A stretch of DNA of 64,000 nucleotides from JAPWJZ01 sp966211335 (GTDB lineage Bacteria > Pseudomonadota > Alphaproteobacteria > Micavibrionales > UBA2020). The stretch covers positions 1,054,001-1,118,000 of the forward strand of contig CBIHNF010000001.1 in NCBI GenBank assembly GCA_966211335.1, read 5' to 3'. Below are positions 1 through 6,833 of the stretch, in pieces. Positions within the stretch are counted from its first letter, which is position 1, and each line of letters starts with the position of its first letter. Both the position numbers and the translations under genes were made by a program. A model generated the notes under the pieces. That model searched no databases, had not been told where the DNA came from, and saw only the letters and a list, made by a program, of their open reading frames with translations.

Positions 1-428
1 CCCGGCTCGAACTGCGTCATTTTGGCAAGGCCCGCCGTTTCCCCGGAAAGAATGACGACGCACGCGCGGTCGAGCAGCGCGACTTTCAGCGGCGCGATGG
101 GATCATAGCCGTGGTACTCGCGGCTCAGCAGATGCGCATTGTCGAGCAGCAGCACGCCGCCCGTTGCAGCATCCAGCATATCCAGAAAGGCCTGCTGGCC
201 TTGACCTAAGGCGCAGTCAAAAACTTGGGTCTTGTTTTTTGCGGCAAGGCCCTGCGCCTCCAGCTCGGCTGCGTAATTTTTCGCCAGCGTCGACTTGCCG
301 GAAAGGGAAGGGCCTTCGATAATCTGGTGCAGCTGTGTTACCGCATCAAGCGCGAGGCCGGCGGCAATTCCCTGCCGCGCGTTCTGCGCACGCAGGATCG
401 CATCGGAAAATTCATGGCGGAGTGTCAT
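1..428 (-). CDS. AAA+-type P-loop ATPase, N-terminal part (gene runs off the window start)
   Basis: Reading the minus strand from an ATG at 428 gives about 142 uninterrupted codons, with the rest of the gene lying before base 1. A Walker A motif is visible (GPSLSGKST, about residues 39-47), as is a Walker B-like stretch (VLLLDNAH, about residues 92-99). This layout fits an AAA+ or related P-loop ATPase that couples ATP hydrolysis to remodelling of a partner. The segment after Walker B (DRACVVILSG) resembles the sensor-1 strand of AAA+ proteins. The start was chosen because it is the first ATG after the upstream terminator. The specific family cannot be named without the C-terminal part. Confidence 0.65.
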   Translation of the reverse strand, partial: MTLRHEFSDAILRAQNARQGIAAGLALDAVTQLHQIIEGPSLSGKSTLAKNYAAELEAQGLAAKNKTQVFDCALGQGQQAFLDMLDAATGGVLLLDNAHLLSREYHGYDPIAPLKVALLDRACVVILSGETAGLAKMTQFEP

Positions 429-496
429 GCGCGGTGCTGGCCCTGAAGTGGTAAAAGCTGTGACTTTATATGCCGCCATAATAACATAATACAGAC

Positions 497-534
497 AAAA
501 AAAGGCTTAAAGCATAACGCTTTAAGCCTTTTTA
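497..534. terminator. Rho-independent terminator, bidirectional
   Basis: A perfect 11-bp stem (AGGCTTAAAGC / GCTTTAAGCCT) with a 5-base loop is flanked by an A-run on the left and a T-run on the right. It lies just beyond the stop of the copper-storage gene on the minus strand, where the T-tract is seven long. Confidence 0.85.
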
Positions 535-560
535 TCATTTCTTATAATAAAAACAGCTAT

Positions 561-1034
561 TTAGCTGGGCATGCTCGGGAACTCCTCGGCCAGCGTCGGC
601 GGCTGGTCGATGTTCAGGTCTTCGAGCGCCTCGCCAGAGGTCGCCATTTCGCGGCAGGCAATGGCGCAGGCCCGGCAGGCATCTGCGCAGCGCTGCATGG
701 TGCTGTCGGGGCTGGTGTCTTTCGGCTGCAGGCTCTCGCAAGAATCCGCGCAGGCATCGGCCACATTGGCCGCGGCGGCGCAAACGGAGTTATGCAGTGG
801 CGAGCCACGGGTCATGAAATCGGCTGCGGCCTGACACATATCCATGCAGTCCAGCATCGACTGCACATGCGCTTGCCCCACGTGACGGCCGCCCTTGGGC
901 AGGCAATGCTCGATCAGCGTTTTCTGCACAATATGCCGCGCATCCCAGCAGAGGCGAATGCATTCTTCCATATTGGCATGTGCCTGCACGGTCATTTCAT
1001 GAAGCGATTGCGTGCCGATCTCGTTGTTTTGCAT
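561..1034 (-). CDS. Four-helix-bundle copper-storage protein (Csp/DUF326-like)
   Basis: The 157-residue product has 12 cysteines, mostly spaced as CxxxC along predicted helices (for example EECIRLC, DCMDMC, ACADSC, RCADACRACAIAC), plus many histidines. This is the pattern of the Csp/DUF326 family, in which cysteines line the core of a four-helix bundle and bind many Cu(I) ions. There is no signal peptide, so a cytosolic Csp3-like copper store is more likely than an exported Csp1. The C-terminal 20 residues are Pro/Glu-rich and probably disordered. The ATG follows a purine-rich AAGGAAAA stretch. An exact EcfG-type stress promoter lies about 35 bases upstream, and a strong terminator follows the stop. 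Confidence 0.85.
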   Translation of the reverse strand: MQNNEIGTQSLHEMTVQAHANMEECIRLCWDARHIVQKTLIEHCLPKGGRHVGQAHVQSMLDCMDMCQAAADFMTRGSPLHNSVCAAAANVADACADSCESLQPKDTSPDSTMQRCADACRACAIACREMATSGEALEDLNIDQPPTLAEEFPSMPS

Positions 1035-1069
1035 GATTTTTTCCTTGTCTTCTTTTCTGTTACCACGTC

Positions 1070-1095
1070 AACGCCACGGCACTTGTATCGGTTCC
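1070..1095 (-). promoter_or_regulatory. EcfG-type general stress promoter upstream of the copper-storage gene
   Basis: On the minus strand GGAAC is followed by exactly 17 bases and then CGTT, which matches the established alphaproteobacterial EcfG consensus (GGAAC-N16/17-CGTT). It ends 36 bases before the ATG at 1034, so the leader would be about 25-30 nucleotides. The other exact match found, at 56901-56926, also has a 17-base spacer. Confidence 0.75.
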
Positions 1096-1123
1096 TGTAA
1101 ACGGGGTGTAACGGTGGCGGGGG

Positions 1124-1152
1124 TTTCCAGTTTCAGGGAAAGGGTCTATATA
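1124..1152 (+). promoter_or_regulatory. Possible sigma-70 promoter for gabD
   Basis: TTTCCA and TATATA are separated by 17 bases (4 of 6 matches each to the consensus boxes), and the -10 box ends 37 bases before the gabD ATG. The match is weak and rests mainly on spacing and position. Confidence 0.3.
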
Positions 1153-1189
1153 AAGAAAGCCGTTCAACATGACGTAAAGGAACCTTTCC

Positions 1190-2683
1190 ATGTCGCAAGC
1201 CGCCGCAAAAATCATCGATGCTGTCTCGGCGCTGAAGCTGAAGGACTCAAGCCTGTTCCGCCAGCTCGCCTATGTCGACGGGCAGTGGACGGCAGCGGAA
1301 GGCGGCCGCATTCTGGAGGTCAACAACCCCGCGACGCAGGAAATCCTCGGCACCGTGCCCAACATGGGCGGCGCCGAAACAAAAAAGGCGATTGAAGCCG
1401 CGCATCGCGCACTGGAGGGCTGGCGCGGCATGCTCGCCGCCGACCGCGCGAAAATTTTGAAGAAATGGGCGGACCTGCAGAACGACAACATGGAAGATCT
1501 CTGCAAAATTCTGACGGCGGAGCAGGGCAAGCCCCTCGCGCAGGCCAAAGCCGAAATTCAGAGCGGCATGGCCTATATTGAATGGATGGCGGAAGAAGGC
1601 CGCCGTGTATATGGCGATATCATCCCGACACATAACAAGACGCACCGCCTTGTCACGCTGAAACAGGCGGTCGGCGTCTGCGTCATGATCACGCCGTGGA
1701 ACTTCCCGTCCTCCATGATTTCGCGCAAAGCCGCGCCCGCACTCGCCGCCGGCTGCACGGTAGTCATCAAGCCGTCGGAAATGACGCCGTTCTCGGCCCT
1801 TGCGCTGGCGGAACTGGCGGAACGCGCGGGCATCCCGAAAGGCGTTTTGAACATCGTGATTGGCGAAGCGCAGCCGATTGGCAAGGAAATGACGGAAAGC
1901 CCGATTGTGCGCAAGCTCAGCTTCACGGGCTCCACCGCGATCGGCAAAATGCTTATGGCGCAATGCGCGCCGACGGTGAAGAAAATCTCGCTGGAGCTCG
2001 GCGGTAACGCACCCTTCATTATTTTCGACGACGCGAATATCGACGATGCTGTGGCGGGGGCGATTGCCTCCAAATTCCGCAACAGCGGTCAGACCTGTGT
2101 TTGCGCCAACCGCATCTTCGTGCAGGAGGGCATCTATGATGCTTTCGCTGCGAAATTCAAGGAAGCGGTCGAGAAGATGAAGACCGGCAACGGCCTGGAC
2201 GAAGGCATTGACCTTGGCCCCCTGATCAACATGAAGGGTCTGGAGAAGGTGGAGCAGCATCTGGCCGACGCAACGGCGAAGGGTGGCAAGGTCTTGACCG
2301 GCGGCAAACGCCATAAGCTTGGTGCCAGCTTCTTCGAGCCGACCGTGATTACGCAAGCAACGCCGGAGATGAAATTCTTCAAGGAAGAAACTTTCGGGCC
2401 GCTCGCGCCGCTGTTCCGCTTCAAGACGGATGACGATGCGATACGTCTGGCGAATGATACGGAATACGGTCTTGCCGCCTTCGTCTACACCAACAACCAC
2501 GCGCGCGTCTGGCGCATCTCGGAAGCCTTGGAATACGGCATGGTTGGCGTCAATAGTGTGGCTATCGTCGCGGCGCAGGCACCCTTCGGTGGCTGGAAGC
2601 AATCCGGCATGGGCACGGAAGGATCGAAATACGGCATCGAGGATTATCTCGAAATCAAACTCGTCAGCATGGGCGGCCTTTAA
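1190..2683 (+). CDS. gabD: Succinate-semialdehyde dehydrogenase, NAD(P)-dependent
   Basis: The enzyme oxidises succinate semialdehyde to succinate, the last step of the GABA shunt. The 497 residues are the usual length for the cytosolic GabD branch of the aldehyde dehydrogenase superfamily. Visible motifs are the cofactor-binding stretch around WNFPSSM and IKPSEMTPFSA, the Glu-containing LELGGNAPF, and the catalytic cysteine in NSGQTCVCANR. The C-terminal GWKQSGMGTEG is also typical. The ATG follows AAAGGA at a good distance. The gene is divergent from the copper-storage gene and followed by its own terminator, so it is probably monocistronic. Substrate choice within the superfamily is inferred from motif resemblance. 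Confidence 0.9.
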   Translation: MSQAAAKIIDAVSALKLKDSSLFRQLAYVDGQWTAAEGGRILEVNNPATQEILGTVPNMGGAETKKAIEAAHRALEGWRGMLAADRAKILKKWADLQNDNMEDLCKILTAEQGKPLAQAKAEIQSGMAYIEWMAEEGRRVYGDIIPTHNKTHRLVTLKQAVGVCVMITPWNFPSSMISRKAAPALAAGCTVVIKPSEMTPFSALALAELAERAGIPKGVLNIVIGEAQPIGKEMTESPIVRKLSFTGSTAIGKMLMAQCAPTVKKISLELGGNAPFIIFDDANIDDAVAGAIASKFRNSGQTCVCANRIFVQEGIYDAFAAKFKEAVEKMKTGNGLDEGIDLGPLINMKGLEKVEQHLADATAKGGKVLTGGKRHKLGASFFEPTVITQATPEMKFFKEETFGPLAPLFRFKTDDDAIRLANDTEYGLAAFVYTNNHARVWRISEALEYGMVGVNSVAIVAAQAPFGGWKQSGMGTEGSKYGIEDYLEIKLVSMGGL

Positions 2684-2706
2684 GCCTAGCATCACCCCAA
2701 AAATAA

Positions 2707-2736
2707 AAAGGCCCGGATTTAAATCCGGGCCTTTCT
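2707..2736 (+). terminator. Rho-independent terminator after gabD
   Basis: AAAGGCCCGGATTT and AAATCCGGGCCTTT form a long perfect stem ending in a short T-tract, 24 bases after the gabD stop. Confidence 0.85.
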
Positions 2737-3032
2737 TATCTGAACACTAATCAATCTTGGGTGCTTATGTGTGTAAGTGAAGATCAAGCAGTGTCGAGGA
2801 AACTTGGATAGTGCCTTATTTGATTATGCAATCGTTTATCTCAAAAAGTCATTAAGGGGTCAAGAAAAAATATTGCCATAAATAAGAAGCATTCTCACTC
2901 GCATCGCAGAAGGCCTGTTTTCCCGCACGAAATTTTTTGTTGAGAATAACTCGCATGTAAAAATTTTTTTCATCAACAACCTTCCTAAAAAAAGTTAAAG
3001 TGGAATTGGGGATATTTGGGGATTTTAAAAGC
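2737..3032. other. AT-rich intergenic region, no gene seen
   Basis: About 300 bases between the gabD terminator and the pseudokinase gene. It is clearly richer in A and T than its neighbours and has several A- and T-runs near 2865-2995. No convincing ORF, tRNA, hairpin or well-spaced -35/-10 pair was found. It presumably holds the promoter of the downstream gene. Confidence 0.5.
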
Positions 3033-5129
3033 ATGGTAGCGGAACTCGACCCGGCAGGAGCCGAGGGGCCGGATTACTCCGGACAGACCGCGCCGAAAGG
3101 CGGCGGCTTCGCCTCCATTGCGACCAATACCACGCAGACCGCCGACGGCCGCATCATGGTCGGCCAGGACATTGAAATTTATCCCGACAAGCCGCTGCCC
3201 GATTTCGCCAGCGTGGAAACACAAGCCTTCGCCGCGCGCGACCGGCGCATCACGGGCGAACAGTTCGCCATGCTCTGCCGCAATTCCCGCGTGCCCGCCG
3301 TTACCTCCATCGGCTCCTACCGAAATTTAAAAAATCCCAACGTGATGAAGCTGATCCAGGCCGGCATCATCGACTGGAAGCCGGAAGGGCGCCAGCGCCT
3401 CGCGCTGATTTTTGAAAAGCCGCAGGGCCGCAAACTGATGCCCGACATCAACGGCCGCCCCTTGCGCATCCCCGAAGAACATATCGTGCAGGCGATGATT
3501 TTGCCGGCGCTGCAGGTGCTGCAGGAGTTCCGCACACTGGACATCGTGCACGGCGCGATGAGCCTTGATAACATCTACCTCTTCGGCGGGGAGGGAATGG
3601 AGCAGGTGATGCTAGGCGAATGCCTGTCCTCCGCCGCCTTCTTCCGCCTGCATCCTGTGTACGAGACGATCGAGCGCGGCATGGCGCAGCCTTCTGGCCG
3701 CGGCATCGGTTCCGCGAAGGACGATCTTTACGCCCTTGGTATCTGCGTTGCCATGGTGCTGCGCGGCGTCAACCTGATGGCCGGCAAGACAACCAGCCAG
3801 ATCATCGCGGCGAAAATGGAGCAGGGGTCCTTCACCTTCGCATCTGGCGGGGAGCGCATGGGCGCGGTGTCCGATTTCCTGCGCGGCGTCCTGAACGATG
3901 ACGAAGGCCAGCGCTGGGACCTTGATGAAACCCTGCGCTGGGCGGAAGGCCGCCGCGTTGCCACAAAGCAGCAATTCGTCGCGCTTCGCGCCGCGCGGCC
4001 CTTCGTTTTCCGTGATGAAAAATACTGGGACCTGCGCTCCGTCGCCATGGCGTTTTCCCAGCATGTGCATGAGGCTGCGCTGGCGCTGGAGAAAGATCAC
4101 TTCGCGCTCTGGATCAAACGCAACTTTGAAAACAAGATTTTATCGACCCGCCTTGAAAAAGTGTGGGAGCGTGAAAAAGGCTCCAGCAAGGAGCGGCTGA
4201 TCGCCGCCGTCTGCATGGCGCTCGACCCGATGGCGCCGGTGCGCTACCGCGGGCTGTCCATCTTCCCTTCAGGCTTCGGCGTCGCCCTCGGCGAAGTCAT
4301 GTCGCGGCAGGAAGACGTGCAGGCGCATGCGGAAATGATTGCGACGCAGATGTTCACCAACTGGCTGAACCAGCATTTCGAGGAAGCGGGGGAGGACACC
4401 AGCGGCCTTGTCTCGCTGTTCGAGAAATGCCGCAACTTCCTTGTGCAGAAAATGCCCGTCTACGGTATCGAGCGGGTGCTCTATATGCTGAACAAGGAAG
4501 TCACCTGCATGAGCCCCGTGCTGCTCAACCATGTGGTGCTCGGTCCCGGCAGCCTTTTGCTGGCGCTGGAAGACATTTCGCGTCAGGGCAGCCGGCCGGA
4601 ACATATTCTCGACCGCCACATGATGGCGTTTATTTCCGTGCGGGAACCCAAGATGATCGACCCGCATCTGGGCCATGTCATTTCCCGCGACCGCGGCCAC
4701 CAGCTGGTCGGCATCACGCGCACCCTTGCCGCCATTCAGCGGCGGTTTTCGACGGGGCCAGTTCCGGGCGTCGGCAACTGGCTGATCGCCATGCTCGCCC
4801 CCGCGATCGAGCGCTTCAACGACCGTGACCTGCGCGCCGAAGTGCAAAAGCGCATGACCAAGCTGGAAAATAGCGGCAACCTTGCCGCCATCCTCGAGCT
4901 GATTGACAACGGCAACCTCGTGCAGGATGACATGCAGCGCTATGTGCTGGCGCGCCGCGAATTCACGGGTCTGATGCGGGAGCGCGTCGCGATTGAAACC
5001 CAGCTGCAGCGCCGCAAAACCTTTGGCAAGGCGGCGGGGCGGCAGATCGCCATGCTGGCCTCCGTCTCTTTAGGCTCCCTCTGCATCCTTGGTTACTTAA
5101 TCCTTCGTTTCTCCGGAGCGCATCCATGA
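3033..5129 (+). CDS. Membrane-anchored protein kinase-like protein, predicted pseudokinase
   Basis: The 698-residue product has a kinase-like region at about residues 45-310. It shows a degenerate catalytic loop, HGAMSLDN (173-180), where active kinases have HRDxKxxN, and a subdomain-IX-like DDLYALGI (230-237). The catalytic Asp is Ala, the expected DFG site reads GEC (195-197), and no glycine-rich loop is visible. Catalysis is therefore unlikely. A long helical region follows, then one transmembrane helix (about 671-690) almost at the C-terminus, which would make it a tail-anchored cytoplasmic protein. The ATG at 3033 is preferred to a GTG at 3000 because GGGGA precedes it. The stop overlaps the next ATG (ATGA), so the two are translationally coupled. 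The Tad pilus locus begins 620 bases downstream, but a role in piliation is only a guess. Confidence 0.65.
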   Translation: MVAELDPAGAEGPDYSGQTAPKGGGFASIATNTTQTADGRIMVGQDIEIYPDKPLPDFASVETQAFAARDRRITGEQFAMLCRNSRVPAVTSIGSYRNLKNPNVMKLIQAGIIDWKPEGRQRLALIFEKPQGRKLMPDINGRPLRIPEEHIVQAMILPALQVLQEFRTLDIVHGAMSLDNIYLFGGEGMEQVMLGECLSSAAFFRLHPVYETIERGMAQPSGRGIGSAKDDLYALGICVAMVLRGVNLMAGKTTSQIIAAKMEQGSFTFASGGERMGAVSDFLRGVLNDDEGQRWDLDETLRWAEGRRVATKQQFVALRAARPFVFRDEKYWDLRSVAMAFSQHVHEAALALEKDHFALWIKRNFENKILSTRLEKVWEREKGSSKERLIAAVCMALDPMAPVRYRGLSIFPSGFGVALGEVMSRQEDVQAHAEMIATQMFTNWLNQHFEEAGEDTSGLVSLFEKCRNFLVQKMPVYGIERVLYMLNKEVTCMSPVLLNHVVLGPGSLLLALEDISRQGSRPEHILDRHMMAFISVREPKMIDPHLGHVISRDRGHQLVGITRTLAAIQRRFSTGPVPGVGNWLIAMLAPAIERFNDRDLRAEVQKRMTKLENSGNLAAILELIDNGNLVQDDMQRYVLARREFTGLMRERVAIETQLQRRKTFGKAAGRQIAMLASVSLGSLCILGYLILRFSGAHP

Positions 5130-5584
5130 GTGCCGCTGAAAAACCCGCCAAGCGCAAAATCCCCTTCAGCGTCAAGTTCGCCATCTTCTGCGTGCTGGTG
5201 ACGGGCGCGCTGTTCTTCCCGACCACCGTATTGTTCTGCGGCTGCATGGTGCCGACCTTCGTTGCCGTCATCGTCGACCCGCATCCCGCCAAGACGGCCT
5301 GGGTCACGGTGGGCTGCATGAACTTTGCCGGCACGGTGCCCGCCTGGTTCATGCTGTGGTCGAACGGGCAAAAAATTGATGAAGCTTTTATGATTTTGAC
5401 TCAAGCCAGCACCCTCATCCTTGCCTATGGCGGCGCGGCAGTGGGCTGGATCATCTACAATAATGTGACCCCCCTCGTCAGCGGCCTCATGATCGCGCGC
5501 AATGAGAAGCGATTGAAAGACATAGAGAAAAGGCAAAAGGAGCTGATGCGCAAATGGGGCGATGACGTCAGCATGGGCGCGTGA
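5126..5584 (+). CDS. Small multi-pass membrane protein of unknown function
   Basis: The 152-residue product has a basic N-terminus, then about three or four hydrophobic segments (roughly residues 14-50, 55-75 and 85-110). It ends in a charged helix (about 118-145, rich in Lys, Arg and Glu) that probably lies in the cytoplasm. I do not recognise a family. The start codon overlaps the stop of the pseudokinase gene, which strongly suggests co-expression and possibly a complex between the two membrane proteins. The next gene, a TadE-like pilin, is 164 bases away behind a possible operator. Confidence 0.6.
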   Translation: MSAAEKPAKRKIPFSVKFAIFCVLVTGALFFPTTVLFCGCMVPTFVAVIVDPHPAKTAWVTVGCMNFAGTVPAWFMLWSNGQKIDEAFMILTQASTLILAYGGAAVGWIIYNNVTPLVSGLMIARNEKRLKDIEKRQKELMRKWGDDVSMGA

Positions 5585-5668
5585 CGGCGCCACAACTGCC
5601 GAAACTTTTACACAAATTTTAAACGATTGAATTTGCTAGGCTTTATCGGGAATATTAAGGCGGATTTA

Positions 5669-5686
5669 ATAACCGCGGGTTATACT
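5669..5686 (+). promoter_or_regulatory. Dyad overlapping a -10-like box upstream of the tadE-like gene
   Basis: ATAACC-GCG-GGTTAT (5669-5683) is a perfect dyad whose right arm overlaps TATACT (5681-5686), five of six matches to a -10 box. No good -35 box was found 16-18 bases upstream. It could be an operator controlling the minor pilin genes. Confidence 0.3.
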
Positions 5687-5748
5687 TTAAAGGTTGGGGC
5701 AAATACTTTGTCCCGGCTTTCCGTGGAATCAGGGGCACAGATTTTCAA

Positions 5749-6279
5749 ATGTTGAAGCGTATCAACCGCTGGCTGAAGAGAAAGGACGAGGGCGTCGTTG
5801 CGATTGAATTCGCCATGGTCGCTCTGCCTATGTTCACTCTTATCTTCGGCATCATCGAAAGTTCCCTGTATTTTGCGGCGGGCTCGGTGCTGGAGGGTGG
5901 CTCCGTCCAGGCGGCGCGCATGATCCGCACGGGTCAGGTGCAAGAATCATCAAACCCCGAAGACACCTTCAAGACCCAGCTGTGCGACGACGTGAGCGTT
6001 TTCCTCGACTGCGCCAAGCTGCAGTACGAAGTCATCCATATTTCCGGCGACACCTTCCTGAACGCCTCCGCCTCCGCGCCGCAATTCGATGCGCAGGGCA
6101 ACCTGATCCCGCATCCCTTCGACCCCGGCGTGAAGGACAGCGTGGTCATCGTGCGCTCCTATTATAAATGGGAATTTTATACACCTTACATCGGCTCCCT
6201 CATGACCGGCAGCTTGTCGAAGAACTGGGCTGGCCACATGAGCACCGTCGTTATTAAATCCGAACCTTATACGCCGTAA
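5749..6279 (+). CDS. tadE: TadE-like minor pilin / pilus assembly protein
   Basis: The 176-residue product has a short basic N-terminus followed by GVVAIEFAMVALPMF, the TadE/pilin-like hydrophobic segment with its conserved Glu, at about residues 20-45. This is the Tad pseudopilin architecture: a type III signal processed at the cytoplasmic side of the membrane and one N-terminal helix anchoring an exported domain. In Tad systems these minor pilins are needed for pilus assembly. One base separates its stop from the next TadE-like gene, so the two are co-transcribed. No strong ribosome-binding site is visible before the ATG, and a later start would cut into the leader. Confidence 0.85.
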   Translation: MLKRINRWLKRKDEGVVAIEFAMVALPMFTLIFGIIESSLYFAAGSVLEGGSVQAARMIRTGQVQESSNPEDTFKTQLCDDVSVFLDCAKLQYEVIHISGDTFLNASASAPQFDAQGNLIPHPFDPGVKDSVVIVRSYYKWEFYTPYIGSLMTGSLSKNWAGHMSTVVIKSEPYTP

Positions 6280-6280
6280 C

Positions 6281-6814
6281 ATGAAAAAAATGCTCAAAAC
6301 ATTCAAATTCTGGTGCAAAGACGACGGCGCGACCGCCGCGATCGAGGCGGGGCTGCTGTTCCCGATTCTCGTGGCGCTGCTCTGCGGCACCATGGATACC
6401 GGATTTGGCCTCATCACCAGCCAGAAGGTCATCAATGCGACCCAGATGGTCAGCGACCTGATGACTCGCGGCACGCAAGTGACATCGACCGATATCAGCG
6501 ACGCGATCGTCGCAGGGCAAATGGCGATGGCGCCCTACAGCACGACCACCTACGGCATCGATATCGTTGGCATCCAGTTCGTCGGCGCGACGCTGGTGCC
6601 GACGGAGCGCTGGCGTCAGACGCAGAATATGTCCGCAAACATGACAGTCCTCGCCAAGAGCGCCGGCATGGGTGCGCAGGATGAAGGCGTCGTTGCGGTG
6701 ACCGTTCAATACACCTACACGCCTTTGTTTTCCGGCTACTTCACGGGGCCGATGATCATGAGGGAAGAATCCTACGCCCGCGGCCGTAAAGGCCTTTTTG
6801 TGGCAAAAGTTTAA
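6281..6814 (+). CDS. Second TadE/TadF-like minor pilin
   Basis: The 177-residue product repeats the layout of its upstream neighbour: a basic start (MKKMLKTFKFW), then GATAAIEAGLLFPILVALL, with the pilin-type Glu just before the hydrophobic helix. A conserved pattern follows (QKVINATQMVSDLMTRG) that is typical of the extracytoplasmic start of TadE-like domains. It may correspond to TadF in systems with three minor pilins, but it could equally be called a second TadE. It starts one base after the upstream stop and is followed after 19 bases by the tadG-like gene. Confidence 0.8.
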   Translation: MKKMLKTFKFWCKDDGATAAIEAGLLFPILVALLCGTMDTGFGLITSQKVINATQMVSDLMTRGTQVTSTDISDAIVAGQMAMAPYSTTTYGIDIVGIQFVGATLVPTERWRQTQNMSANMTVLAKSAGMGAQDEGVVAVTVQYTYTPLFSGYFTGPMIMREESYARGRKGLFVAKV

Positions 6815-6833
6815 CGTTTGATAGGAGCCTGAC

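Noticed and set aside
1247..2695. Open frame of 482 codons opposite gabD
   Set aside because: gabD is unmistakable from its catalytic motifs; the opposite frame has no recognisable domain.
2852..3034. 60-codon minus-strand frame in the AT-rich gap before the pseudokinase gene
   Set aside because: Composition is that of AT-rich non-coding DNA, with no ribosome-binding site or homology signal.
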